Below, piece by piece: positions 1-8,772 of a stretch of 64,000 nt of DNA. How positions within the stretch are numbered: the stretch's first letter is position 1; the number at the start of each line of letters is the position of its first letter. The notes below the pieces were generated by a model. It worked only from the letters and a program-made list of their open reading frames with translations. It ran no database searches and was not told the DNA's origin. This DNA comes from Gordonia neofelifaecis NRRL B-59395 (GTDB taxonomy: Bacteria; Actinomycetota; Actinomycetes; Mycobacteriales; Mycobacteriaceae). The stretch lies in contig NZ_AEUD01000002.1 in assembly GCF_000192435.1 (NCBI RefSeq), positions 310,001 to 374,000 on the forward strand, in the 5' to 3' direction. The position numbers and the translations under genes were made by a program.

Positions 1-762
1 GGATCCACCGACGGTGCGCCGGAGCAGGCGGAGGCCGCGTACGACAACGTGACGCTCGTGCGGACCGGCGGCAACATCGGATACGGGGGCGCGGTGAACC
101 GCGGCGTCGCCGAGGTGGACGACGACGTGGAGTTCATCGTGGTCGCCAACCCGGACGTCGAATGGTCGGCGGGTGCGATCGATGAACTGCTCGACGCGGC
201 CCGCCGGTGGCCGCGCGCCGCCAGCCTCGGTCCGCTGATCACCGAGCCGGACGGATCGGTGTACCCGTCGGCACGCCGGGTGCCGGACCTGGTCTCGGGT
301 ACCGGCCACGCCGTGCTCGGCGCCGTCTGGAAGTCGAACCCGTGGACCGCCGCGTACCGCGACGACGACGCGGACCTCACCGAACGCCCGGTCGGCTGGC
401 TCTCGGGTTCGTGCCTGCTGCTGCGGCGGGCGGCCTTCGACAACATCGGCGGCTTCGACTCCCGCTACTTCATGTTCATGGAGGACGTCGACCTCGGCGA
501 TCGTCTCGGGAAGTCGGGCTGGCTGAACGTCTTCGTGCCGACCTCGTCGGTGATGCACGCGAAGAGCCACTCAGTGAGCAAACACCCCGAGAAGATGATC
601 CCCGCGCATCACGCGAGCGCCTACCGATTCAACGCCGACCGCCATCCGGGACCGCTGCGCGCGCCGCTGCGTCTCGCGCTCCGGGCCGGCCTCGCGGTCC
701 GGTCGAAGATCGCCGTCGCGGCCGCGCTGCGCGAGCAGCGACGCGAGAGCGGGCAGGCGTGA
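1..762 (+). CDS. wbbL: GT2 family rhamnosyltransferase, WbbL-like (5' truncated by window edge)
   Basis: The reading frame is open from base 1, so the true start lies upstream. The visible 253 codons are the C-terminal part of a family 2 glycosyltransferase, with an NPDVE segment acting as the DxD-like metal/nucleotide site and an EDVDLGDRL block typical of rhamnosyltransferases. By family, WbbL moves rhamnose from dTDP-rhamnose onto GlcNAc-PP-decaprenol, building the linker between peptidoglycan and arabinogalactan on the cytoplasmic face of the membrane. A mannose-1-phosphate guanylyltransferase gene follows 38 bp later, the same order as wbbL-manB (Rv3265c-Rv3264c) in M. tuberculosis, which supports the name. 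The exact acceptor is inferred from that context. Confidence 0.75.
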   Translation, partial: GSTDGAPEQAEAAYDNVTLVRTGGNIGYGGAVNRGVAEVDDDVEFIVVANPDVEWSAGAIDELLDAARRWPRAASLGPLITEPDGSVYPSARRVPDLVSGTGHAVLGAVWKSNPWTAAYRDDDADLTERPVGWLSGSCLLLRRAAFDNIGGFDSRYFMFMEDVDLGDRLGKSGWLNVFVPTSSVMHAKSHSVSKHPEKMIPAHHASAYRFNADRHPGPLRAPLRLALRAGLAVRSKIAVAAALREQRRESGQA

Positions 763-800
763 CCAGCAACCACGTGACCGTGGACAAGGAAGGAACCTCT

Positions 801-1894
801 GTGACCTCTTCAGTTCAGGCGCTGATCCTCGTCGGAGGCAAGGGCACCAGGCTGCGGCCGCTGACGCTGTCGGCGCCCAAGCCGATGCTGCCGACGGCGG
901 GGACGCCGTTCCTCACGCCTCTGCGCCGTTCCTCACGCATCTGCTGTCGCGGATCCGCGAGGCCGGGATCACCGACGTCGTGCTGGGCACGTCGTATCAG
1001 GCGCACGTCTTCTCCGACCATTACGGCGACGGATCCGACCTCGGCCTCGATCTCACCTACGTGACCGAGAGCGAACCGCTCGGCACCGGCGGCGGTATCC
1101 GCAACGTGTACGACGAGCTCACGGCCGACACCGTGCTGGTGTTCAACGGCGACGTGCTCGGCGGCACCGATATCCGCGACGTCCTGTCGACCCACGAGTC
1201 GTCCGGTGCCGAGGTGACGCTGCACCTGGTGCGCGTCGGCGACCCCCGCGCGTTCGGCTGCGTGCCCACCGATGCCGACGGGCGGGTGACGGCGTTTCTG
1301 GAGAAGACGCAGGATCCGCCGACCAACCAGATCAACGCGGGCACCTACGTCTTCGACCGCAAGGTGATCGGGGAGATCCCGGCCGGCCGGCCGGTGTCGG
1401 TGGAACGCGAGGTGTTCCCCTCCCTGCTCGCGCAGGGCAGGCACATTCAGGCGCACGTCGATGACGCCTACTGGCGCGACATGGGCACACCGGAGGACTT
1501 CGTGCGCGGATCGGCCGACCTGGTGCGAGGCATCGCGCCCTCGCCCGCGGTGCAGAAGCCGTGCGGTGAGTCGCTCGCGCTCGACGGCGCCGACGTGGCG
1601 CGCGACGCAGTCCTGATCGGCGGCACGGTCGTCGGGCGCGGCGCGCGCGTCGGAGCGGGGGCCCGGCTGGACGGCGCCGTGGTCTTCGACGGCGCGACGG
1701 TCGAGGCCGGCGCGGTGGTCGAGCGCAGCATCGTCGGTTTCGGCGCGACGGTCGGCGCCCACGCACTCGTCCGCGACACCGTCATCGGCGACGGCGCGCA
1801 GGTCGGCGCACGGTGCGAACTCCTGCGCGGCGCCCGCGTATGGCCGGGCGTCCAGATCCCGGAGAACGGCATCAGGTTCTCGACCGACGTCTGA
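801..1894 (+). pseudogene. manB: mannose-1-phosphate guanylyltransferase, frameshifted by a 20-bp duplication
   Basis: The N-terminus, from GTG 801 behind AAGGAAGG, reads ALILVGGKGTRLRPLT, the nucleotidyltransferase pyrophosphorylase signature. It then loses frame. A 15-bp direct repeat at 904-918 and 924-938 marks a 20-bp tandem insertion, and the rest of the protein continues in another frame (FLTHLLSRIREAG, then LGTSYQAHVF to the stop at 1892-1894). The C-terminal part has the left-handed beta-helix repeats expected of the family. Removing 20 bp restores one ORF of about 357 codons. The enzyme makes GDP-mannose from mannose-1-phosphate and GTP for lipoarabinomannan, PIMs and mannoproteins. 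It is expected to be essential, so an assembly or sequencing error or a paralog elsewhere must be considered alongside a real mutation. Confidence 0.8.
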
Positions 1895-1909
1895 TCCCCG
1901 GCGGTCGCC

Positions 1910-2551
1910 TCAGAGTTTCGCCGCGGCCAGCAGCCCGGTCCCGACGGGGATCACGGCCGGCAGCAGGCGGTCGTCCTCGGCGATGATCGACGCGGCCTCG
2001 CGTGCGGCGAGGGTGCGCGGATCGTTCGCCTCGCGATCGGCGATGGTGCCGTCGGCGGAGGCGTTGTTCACGACCACGAGGCCGCCGGGTCGCAGGATCC
2101 GGATCGCCTCGGTCACGAAGAGCGGGTAGCTGAGGGGCGCGCCGTCGACGAACACGAGATCGTAGGCGTCGTCGGCGAGCCTGGTCAGCACATCGGTGGG
2201 TGCACCGTTGATCAGCCGGGTGCGACCCGGTGCGATGCCGGCGTCGCCGAACGTCTCGCGAGCCGCACGGTGATGCTCGGGTTCCGGATCGATCGTGGTC
2301 AGCACGGCGTTCTCCGGCATTCCGGCGAGCAGCCACAGTCCGCTGATCCCGACGCCGGTGCCGATCTCCACCACGTGCTTCGAACCCGCGACGCGGGCCA
2401 GCAACGACAGGAGTGCCCCGGTGGCGGGCGAGATCGCGGACGCGCCGAGCTCCTCGGCGCGCAGTCGTGCCTCGACCAGCGCGTCGTCTTCGATGATGGC
2501 GCCTTCTGCGTAATCGCTCAGGGTCTGGGCTGCGGCCGCGGTGTCACTCAT
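1910..2551 (-). CDS. SAM-dependent O-methyltransferase (Rv1220c-like)
   Basis: This 213-residue protein matches the catechol-O-methyltransferase-like family 3. The SAM-binding glycine motif VVEIGTGVGISG lies near residue 61, followed by an acidic LTTIDPEP end of strand 2 and the FVDGAPLSYP segment that supplies the metal/catalytic aspartate. I chose ATG 2551 because conserved sequence begins there; an upstream in-frame start would add 26 poorly conserved residues. It is divergent from sigE, as Rv1220c is from Rv1221. The substrate is unknown. Confidence 0.8.
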   Translation of the reverse strand: MSDTAAAAQTLSDYAEGAIIEDDALVEARLRAEELGASAISPATGALLSLLARVAGSKHVVEIGTGVGISGLWLLAGMPENAVLTTIDPEPEHHRAARETFGDAGIAPGRTRLINGAPTDVLTRLADDAYDLVFVDGAPLSYPLFVTEAIRILRPGGLVVVNNASADGTIADREANDPRTLAAREAASIIAEDDRLLPAVIPVGTGLLAAAKL

Positions 2552-2679
2552 GACATCGAGGGTGCCATACGTCGCTGACCTGGGATTGCGGGCACGCCGG
2601 TCGGGCGGTCGTCCATCCTTATCAAACACTCAGGCCAGGTACAGGAGGCCCTCATTCGGGTGGGGAAAGGTAGACCGCA

Positions 2680-3393
2680 ATGGTCCGGAATACCGATGGC
2701 TCCGAATGCGTTGTTCATGAAGAATCGCGCCGGTGCGTCCGGCAGGCGAAGAGAGGAACTGGCACCTACACGATGACCGTCCCGATGATTGGCCAAGCAG
2801 ACGACAGCTCGGCGGCAGCGTTCCGTGGCACCGCCGGATTCGACGCGACCGGCGATCGGAACCTCATGCCCAGCTGGGACGAACTCGTGTCAGAGCACGC
2901 CGATCGCGTATACCGCCTCGCGTACCGCCTCTCCGGAAATCAGCACGATGCGGAGGACCTGACGCAGGAGACCTTCATTCGTGTGTTCCGGTCGTTGACG
3001 AACTACAAGCCGGGCACGTTCGAGGGCTGGCTGCACCGCATCACGACGAACCTGTTCCTCGACATGGTCCGTCGGCGCGGCAAGATCCGCATGGAGGCGC
3101 TCGAGCAGGACTACGACCGCATCCCGACGGATACGCCCGATCCGCAGCAGGCGTTCGCCGACGCCAATCTCGATCCGGATCTTCAGGACGCCCTGGATTC
3201 GCTGGCTCCGGAATTTCGTGCGGCGGTCGTGCTGTGCGATATCGAAGGGCTGTCGTACGAGGAGGTCGGAACCACGCTCGGCGTCAAGATGGGCACCGTC
3301 CGGAGTCGTATCCACCGTGGCCGCCAGGGCATCCGCCAGTACCTCGCAGCGCGCGGTTACACCGACAGCCGCTCGGTCGCGGCGGCGGAGTGA
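2680..3393 (+). CDS. sigE: ECF RNA polymerase sigma factor SigE
   Basis: This is an extracytoplasmic-function sigma factor. Region 2 spans about residues 64-133 ([32 protein letters not shown]) and region 4 about 166-222, with the recognition helix in [18 protein letters not shown]. SigE directs the envelope and oxidative stress response in mycobacteria. ATG 2680 follows GGGGAAAGG at good spacing, and its N-terminal extension ([11 protein letters not shown]) resembles the long form of M. tuberculosis SigE. ATG 2773 is a plausible internal start giving a shorter isoform. The anti-sigma factor, HtrA protease and TatB genes follow directly in the conserved order, so a stress-responsive regulon unit is well supported. 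Confidence 0.93.
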   Translation: MVRNTDGSECVVHEESRRCVRQAKRGTGTYTMTVPMIGQADDSSAAAFRGTAGFDATGDRNLMPSWDELVSEHADRVYRLAYRLSGNQHDAEDLTQETFIRVFRSLTNYKPGTFEGWLHRITTNLFLDMVRRRGKIRMEALEQDYDRIPTDTPDPQQAFADANLDPDLQDALDSLAPEFRAAVVLCDIEGLSYEEVGTTLGVKMGTVRSRIHRGRQGIRQYLAARGYTDSRSVAAAE

Positions 3394-3482
3394 CCTCCAC
3401 GACCCTCCCGGCTTTCGTCGGCTACCCTGGGCGGTGGCGTTAGAGTGAGCTGGAAGTGCATGCGATGAGAGGGGCGACGCCG

Positions 3483-3851
3483 GTGGGTCTGGGTCAGGCA
3501 GGACGTTCACGCGGGAGCCGGTGGCTGCCTGCCGCGTCGTCGATCACGCCGAATCCCGGGTACCGACGTCCGACGGGTTTCGCGTCCACCCAGCATCTGA
3601 ATCCGGAAGCCGTCGTCGCGTACGTCGACAACGAACTGACCGCACAGGCGGCCGCGCGCGCGGACGCGCACCTGGCGATGTGCCCGGACTGCGCCCGTGA
3701 GGTGACCGCGCAGGCTCGCGCGCGGTCGATGCTTCAGACCTGCCAGAACGACCTGAGCGTGCCGGACTCGCTCCGCGCACAACTGAGCCAGATCCCGACG
3801 CAGGAGATCGATCTCCGGAGCGACCGGCGCACCAACCGCTGGGGCCGCTGA
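3483..3851 (+). CDS. rseA: Anti-sigma factor RseA, zinc-binding
   Basis: A 122-residue soluble zinc-associated anti-sigma protein. The HxxxCxxC motif is visible as H63, C67 and C70 in HLAMCPDC, with an upstream histidine near residue 38 (TQHLNPEAV) that probably completes the site. The protein binds SigE and releases it when oxidised or proteolysed. GTG 3483 is preceded by GAGAGGGG at 8 nt spacing; another GTG at 3456 is in frame but has a poor ribosome site. It lies between sigE and htrA, and htrA begins 3 bp after its stop. In mycobacteria RseA is phosphorylated and degraded to switch on SigE; that control is inferred here. Confidence 0.88.
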   Translation: MGLGQAGRSRGSRWLPAASSITPNPGYRRPTGFASTQHLNPEAVVAYVDNELTAQAAARADAHLAMCPDCAREVTAQARARSMLQTCQNDLSVPDSLRAQLSQIPTQEIDLRSDRRTNRWGR

Positions 3852-3854
3852 CCC

Positions 3855-5330
3855 GTGACCGATAGCTCTCCCTCGTCCGATAATCGGCCGACCGACCCGA
3901 TGCTGCCCGCGCACGATCCGGTCTCCGACGCCGCGTCGGTGTCCGAGGCCGCCGCGACCTTCGGCCGACCGGCGGGCGTCGAGGGGTCGTTCGCGCCCGA
4001 CGCGGTGCCCGCCGATCGGCCGCAGCCGCAGATCGCACCGCCCGACGCCGTCCTCGCCGAGGCATTCCGGCAGCCGGCGGGGGAGACCGAGACCCTGCAG
4101 CGCGATCCGTACGCGCAACCCGAGCCGGACGAGACTCCGGAACCGGATCCGTGGCGCGACCCCGACAGTGCGGTCGGCATGTCGGCACCCGCGGTCGGCG
4201 CCGACCCGTCGACCGGCCCGACGCTCTCGGGTCCCAAGATGGGGATCCGCGACGTGCTCTTCGGCGGACGCGTCCACTGGTGGGCGCTCGCCACCCTCGG
4301 TCTGCTGGCGCTGTTCGTCGGTCTGTTCGGTGGACTCGTCGGTCGCTGGACCGCCGAGGTCGTCACCCCGCTGCACGCGAACACGGTGCATCTGGAAGGC
4401 GAGAGTCCCGATTCGGACGGTGCTACGACCAATGTCGAGCGGGTGGCGAAGGCCGCGGCGAACTCGGTCGTCACGATCGAGGTCCGGACGGCTGTGGACG
4501 GCGGCTCCGGATCCGGCTTCATCGTCGACAAGGCCGGTTACATCGTCACCAACAACCATGTGATCTCGAAGGCCGCCAACGATTCGAAGGCGAAGCTGGA
4601 AGTCGTCTTCTCCGACCGCCAGCGGGTCCCGGCCCGCTTGGTCGGTCGTGACGTGAAGACCGACCTCGCGGTGATCAAGGTCGACGACGTCGCGAATCTG
4701 ACCGTCGCGAAGCTCGGCGACTCGGACAAGCTGCAGATCGGTCAAGAGGTGATCGCTTTCGGCTCGCCGCTCGGCCTGGACAAGACCGTCACGAGCGGTA
4801 TCGTCAGCGCGCTCGACCGCCCGGTGCCGCTGCGTCCGGATGCGGACTCCGACACCGACGCCGTGATCAACGCCATTCAGACGGACGCCTCGATCAATCC
4901 CGGTAATTCGGGTGGACCGTTGCTCAACGACGACGGTCAGGTGATCGGCGTCAACACGGCCGGGGCGATGACCGGCGGCGGCTCCATCGGTCTCGGTTTC
5001 GCGATACCGATCAACGAGGTCATCCCGATCGCGAACACCCTGATCAAGGACGGAAAGGTCAAGCATCCGTCGGTCGGCATCACCGCCGCGACGGTGCGGA
5101 ACGACCGGATCTTCGGCGCGGAGGTCAAGGACGTCGCGCCCGGCAGCCCGGCCGCGCAGGCCGGTCTCCGCGAAGGCGATGTGATCACCAAGTTCAACGG
5201 TCGCTCCATCGAGGGCGCGGACGAATTGACGGTTGCCGTTCGGACGTCGAAAATCGGAGAGCCGGTGAAGTTCACCTACTGGCGTGACGGTCGATACTTC
5301 GACGGCGAGCTCACACCGGTCAGCGACTAG
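3855..5330 (+). CDS. htrA: HtrA-like membrane-anchored serine protease with one PDZ domain
   Basis: The 491-residue protein has a long acidic, proline-rich cytoplasmic N-terminus (about 1-140), one membrane segment at about 142-163, and an extracytoplasmic trypsin-like domain. The catalytic triad is H235 (VTNNHVI), D270 (KTDLAVIK) and S352 (NPGNSGGPL). A single PDZ domain covers about residues 405-485. The family degrades or refolds damaged envelope proteins and modulates SigE signalling. It starts at GTG 3855, only 3 bp after rseA, so the two are probably co-transcribed and coupled. Confidence 0.93.
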   Translation: MTDSSPSSDNRPTDPMLPAHDPVSDAASVSEAAATFGRPAGVEGSFAPDAVPADRPQPQIAPPDAVLAEAFRQPAGETETLQRDPYAQPEPDETPEPDPWRDPDSAVGMSAPAVGADPSTGPTLSGPKMGIRDVLFGGRVHWWALATLGLLALFVGLFGGLVGRWTAEVVTPLHANTVHLEGESPDSDGATTNVERVAKAAANSVVTIEVRTAVDGGSGSGFIVDKAGYIVTNNHVISKAANDSKAKLEVVFSDRQRVPARLVGRDVKTDLAVIKVDDVANLTVAKLGDSDKLQIGQEVIAFGSPLGLDKTVTSGIVSALDRPVPLRPDADSDTDAVINAIQTDASINPGNSGGPLLNDDGQVIGVNTAGAMTGGGSIGLGFAIPINEVIPIANTLIKDGKVKHPSVGITAATVRNDRIFGAEVKDVAPGSPAAQAGLREGDVITKFNGRSIEGADELTVAVRTSKIGEPVKFTYWRDGRYFDGELTPVSD

Positions 5331-5368
5331 GCCGGCGGTCGGACGGGTTCAGAGAGCGGCGAGGAAAC

Positions 5369-5788
5369 ATGTTCAGCAGTGTCGGATGGGGTGAACTCCT
5401 CATTCTGTTGGCGGCCGCCCTGATCATCCTCGGTCCAGAACGTCTGCCCGGTGCGGTCACCTGGGCGATGGGCTCGCTGCGCAAGGTCCGCGACTACGCC
5501 ACCGGTGCGTCATCACAGCTCCGCGACGAGATGGGGCCGGAGTTCGACCAGTTGCGCGAGCCGTTGAGCCAGCTCAACGAGCTCCGGCAGATGAGCCCGA
5601 AGAGCATCGTCACCAAGCACATCTTCGACGGCGACTCCTCACCGATCGACGACATGAGCAAGTCGGTCCGCGACACCCTCGACATCAGCCGTACGGTGCC
5701 CAAGCAGCAGCCGTCGACCCCCGCAGTCGCCCCGAAGGAGCCGGACACGCCCCGCAAGCACGACGTGACCGACTGGGACGCGACCTAG
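5369..5788 (+). CDS. tatB: Sec-independent protein translocase subunit TatB
   Basis: A 139-residue protein with the TatA/B signature: an N-terminal membrane helix (about residues 6-22, GELLILLAAALIILGPERLP), the FG/GPxRLP hinge and an amphipathic helix, then a charged, disordered tail. With TatC, TatB recognises twin-arginine signal peptides and guides folded proteins across the membrane. GAGGAAAC lies just upstream of ATG 5369. Its position directly after htrA matches Rv1223-Rv1224. The longer tail and glutamate after the helix fit TatB better than TatA. Confidence 0.9.
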   Translation: MFSSVGWGELLILLAAALIILGPERLPGAVTWAMGSLRKVRDYATGASSQLRDEMGPEFDQLREPLSQLNELRQMSPKSIVTKHIFDGDSSPIDDMSKSVRDTLDISRTVPKQQPSTPAVAPKEPDTPRKHDVTDWDAT

Positions 5789-5849
5789 CGACACCAGACC
5801 GGCATCGGAGCGGACTTCGCGTCGAGCGGCCGGCGGACCTTCGCTGCGC

Positions 5850-6992
5850 TCAGTGACGCGTGGTGTCGATGCCGAGGCTCATGCCCGCCAGTCCGCGACG
5901 GCGGACGGCCAGCTTGTCGGCGATGGCACGCAGAGCGGACCCCGAGCCGGATTCCGGCGCCGACAGCACGACCGGGGTGCCTGCGTCGCCGCCCTCGCGG
6001 AGATCCTGCTCCAGCGGGACCTGGCCGAGGAGTTCGACGGGGGACCCGACCGCACGCGTGAGGCGCTCGGCCACCATCTGACCGCCGCCCGATCCGAACG
6101 GCTCCATCCGTGACCCGTCGGGCAGGTCCATCCACGACATGTTCTCGACGACGCCGAGGATCTTCTGCCGGGTCTGCAGGGCGATGGCGCCCGCGCGCTC
6201 GGCGACCTCCGCGGCGGCCTGCTGCGGGGTCGTCACCACGAGGATCTCGGCGCCCGGGATGAGCTGGGCGATCGAGATCGCGACGTCGCCGGTGCCGGGC
6301 GGGAGGTCGAGCAGCAGGACGTCGAGGTCGCCCCAGTAGACGTCGGCGAGGAACTGCTGCAATGCGCGGTGCAGCATCGGTCCGCGCCAGGTGACGGGGG
6401 TGTTGCCGTCGGTGAACTGACCGATCGAGATGAACTTCACGCCGTGACTCTGCGGCGGCATGATCATCGACTCGACCTGGGTCGGTTTCGCGTCACTGCC
6501 GAGCATGCGCGGCACGCTGTGTCCGTAGATGTCGGCGTCGAGCACGCCGACGGAGAGGCCGCGGTCGGCGAGGGCGGTGGCGAGATTGACCGTGACACTG
6601 GACTTTCCGACGCCGCCCTTGCCCGACGCGATCGCGTAGACGCGGGTCAGGTTGCCGGGCTTGGCGAACGGGATCTCCGGCTCGGCGCGATCCCCGCGCA
6701 GCTTCTTGCGGAGCTCGGTGCGCTGCTCGTCGTCCATCACGTCGAGCTCCACGCGGACGGCGCCGACGCCGGGGACATCGGCGACGGCGGTCTCGACGCT
6801 CTCCGAGATCTTGGTCCGCATCGGACACCCCGCAGTGGTCAGATACACGCCGACGTCGACACCGCCGTCGGGGCCGACGGCGACGGACTTGACCATGCCG
6901 AGGTCGGTGATCGGCTTGCCGATCTCCGGGTCCATCACCTTGCTGAGTGCGGACCGGACGGCGGATTCAGTGGGAGTGGCGGGGGTGGTCAC
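5850..6992 (-). CDS. mrp: Mrp/NBP35 family iron-sulfur cluster carrier ATPase
   Basis: A 380-residue P-loop ATPase. The N-terminal MIP18/DUF59 domain spans about residues 9-85. It is followed by the deviant Walker A SGKGGVGKSS at 123-132 and the LDADIYGHS switch near 151. The family binds and hands on [4Fe-4S] clusters to apoproteins in the cytoplasm. The start is GTG 6992. A TATGGT box at 6999-7004 (minus strand) sits exactly 6 nt before it and no Shine-Dalgarno is visible, so the mRNA is probably leaderless. It converges with tatB. Confidence 0.92.
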   Translation of the reverse strand: MTTPATPTESAVRSALSKVMDPEIGKPITDLGMVKSVAVGPDGGVDVGVYLTTAGCPMRTKISESVETAVADVPGVGAVRVELDVMDDEQRTELRKKLRGDRAEPEIPFAKPGNLTRVYAIASGKGGVGKSSVTVNLATALADRGLSVGVLDADIYGHSVPRMLGSDAKPTQVESMIMPPQSHGVKFISIGQFTDGNTPVTWRGPMLHRALQQFLADVYWGDLDVLLLDLPPGTGDVAISIAQLIPGAEILVVTTPQQAAAEVAERAGAIALQTRQKILGVVENMSWMDLPDGSRMEPFGSGGGQMVAERLTRAVGSPVELLGQVPLEQDLREGGDAGTPVVLSAPESGSGSALRAIADKLAVRRRGLAGMSLGIDTTRH

Positions 6993-7034
6993 GCCTCAAC
7001 CATATCGCTGCCGAGACGGAACCGGACTTCCGGC

Positions 7035-8159
7035 TCAGCGGTTCGCGGGCTTGGACGTTCCAGTGGGCGCGGGCGACGACTTCTTCGGCTTCGGATCGGG
7101 CTGCGGCACGGGCCCGATCCCCGGGGGCAGGCAGATGACGCCCAGGCACGCCTGCGGGGGCTTCGCCGGCGAGGTCTTGCTCGGAGGTGTCGAGGACTTC
7201 GGCGACGACGGCGTCGACGTGCCGTCGGGCTTCTTGCCGTCCTTCTTGTCCTTGTCCTTCTTCTTGTCCTTGTCGTCCGGCGCCGCCGACATCTCCGGGA
7301 TCGGCGTCGTCGGCATGACTCCGGCCGCATACGCGGCGGCCCAGCCCAGCACGTTGTTCACGTACGGCATCGAATGGTTGTAGCGCAGTACGGCGTTGAC
7401 CTTGTTCTGCCCGGCCATGATGTCGGTGAAGCCCGCGCACAGGTACCGTCCGGCGGAATAGGTGGCGTCGAAGACGTTGTCCGGGTCGGCTTTTCCGTCG
7501 CCGTTGCCGTCGCCGCCCCAGGCCGCCCAGGTGCTCGGGATGAACTGCATCGGACCCATGGCGCGGTCGTGCCCGGCGTCGCCGTCGAGGCGGCCGCCGT
7601 CGGAGTCGTGGATGACGGCATTGCCTGCGAGCGAGCCGTCGAGCACCGGGCCGCGGATCTTGGTGCGGGTGTTGCCGTAGGCGTCGACGTTGCCGTTGCC
7701 CGCGTGCCCGGACTCGATGCGCCCGATGCCGGCCAGCAGGTACCACGGCAGCTTGCACTGCGGCGACTCGGCGGCGACGCGGGTCGCGGCGAGCTTGTAT
7801 GCCTTCAAGACGACGCCGGGAATGCCGAGCGGACCTGCCGGCAGGTCAGCGGCCAGCCGGAACTGGGCGTCGCCGTCACCGGCGACCGCAGCCGGGTCGG
7901 CGGGCGGTGCGAATCCGACCAGCGGAGTGTCGCCCGCGGGGACCGTGTCGGCGACCGCCCGAGCGGCCAGCACGGTCTGATCGCCGGCGAGATCGACGCT
8001 GGACTGGGTGGCGAGTGTGGAGGCGGGGTCGGCGGCGACGCTCGAGACCGTGCCGCCCAGGACCAGGACGCCGAGGGCCGCGGCAGTGGTGCCGACGGCG
8101 AGCCCGCGGCGCGGCACGTGCACCCGGTTCGGGTGGCTGCGCCAGAACGTCATCCCCAT
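7035..8159 (-). CDS. Secreted lytic murein transglycosylase (Rv1230c-like)
   Basis: A 374-residue secreted protein. Residues 1-43 form a signal peptide with a basic start and a hydrophobic stretch ending in VAADPA. The SLT/MltB-like fold shows the catalytic glutamate near E149 in AGIGRIESGH and the MGPMQFIPSTW block near 201. The C-terminus (about 285-374) is a low-complexity Lys/Asp-rich then Pro/Ser-rich tail that may contact the wall. It probably cleaves the glycan strands of peptidoglycan. Two ATGs (8159 and 8153) are possible starts. Confidence 0.82.
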   Translation of the reverse strand: MGMTFWRSHPNRVHVPRRGLAVGTTAAALGVLVLGGTVSSVAADPASTLATQSSVDLAGDQTVLAARAVADTVPAGDTPLVGFAPPADPAAVAGDGDAQFRLAADLPAGPLGIPGVVLKAYKLAATRVAAESPQCKLPWYLLAGIGRIESGHAGNGNVDAYGNTRTKIRGPVLDGSLAGNAVIHDSDGGRLDGDAGHDRAMGPMQFIPSTWAAWGGDGNGDGKADPDNVFDATYSAGRYLCAGFTDIMAGQNKVNAVLRYNHSMPYVNNVLGWAAAYAAGVMPTTPIPEMSAAPDDKDKKKDKDKKDGKKPDGTSTPSSPKSSTPPSKTSPAKPPQACLGVICLPPGIGPVPQPDPKPKKSSPAPTGTSKPANR

Positions 8160-8262
8160 CGGTTCTCACTTCACTCGCGTGTCGTTCACATCGAAATCGG
8201 GGGAAGTCTGCGATCATCCCCCCGACGACTGTGAGCCAGCATACATGCACGATTTCCGTCGG

Positions 8263-8772
8263 TCATGTCGGATCCGTTTCTTCGGCTTCGGCCGTCTTCG
8301 CGACGATCCGATCGACGAGTTCGTCGACCAGGTCGTCGAGCTCGCGGCGCAGATAGTCGCGGGTGACGGTGTCGCCCACGGCCAGTCGCACGGCGGCGAG
8401 TTCACGGGCGAGGAACTCGGTGTCGTCCTTGGTCTGGGCGGCGCGCGCACGATCCTCTTCGAGCGAGACGCGGTCGCGGTTCTCCTGCCGGTTCTGCGCC
8501 AGCAGGATGAGGGGAGCGGCGTACGCGGCCTGTGTGGAGAACGCCAGATTGAGCAGGATGAACGGATACGGATCCCACTCGAAGGCGAAGATGCCGATGT
8601 TCAGCAGGATCCAGACCACCACGATGACCGTCTGGATGAGCAGATAGCGGCCGGTGCCGAGGAACCGGGCGATTCGCTCGCTGTAGACGCCGACGACGTC
8701 GGAGTCGAGGTTGAAGTTGAACCGGCCGCGGCGCGGGCTCGGCGTGTCGAGATGGCGTCCGGCAGGACTCAT
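8263..8772 (-). CDS. DUF1003 membrane protein
   Basis: A 169-residue protein matching DUF1003 (Rv1231c-like). It has two membrane segments at about residues 43-63 (YLLIQTVIVVVWILLNIGIFAF) and 69-90, separated by the conserved WDPYPFILLNLAFS motif. A long charged helix (about 95-165), probably coiled coil, follows. Its ATG overlaps the stop of the upstream MgtE-N/CBS gene by 4 bp (8769-8772), so the two are translationally coupled and probably work together, perhaps in Mg2+ or membrane-stress sensing. The function of DUF1003 is unknown. Confidence 0.8.
   Translation of the reverse strand: MSPAGRHLDTPSPRRGRFNFNLDSDVVGVYSERIARFLGTGRYLLIQTVIVVVWILLNIGIFAFEWDPYPFILLNLAFSTQAAYAAPLILLAQNRQENRDRVSLEEDRARAAQTKDDTEFLARELAAVRLAVGDTVTRDYLRRELDDLVDELVDRIVAKTAEAEETDPT

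Noticed and set aside
6369-8234. 621-codon open frame antisense to mrp and the transglycosylase
   Set aside because: Spans two well-supported opposite-strand genes and their gap; no conserved motif.
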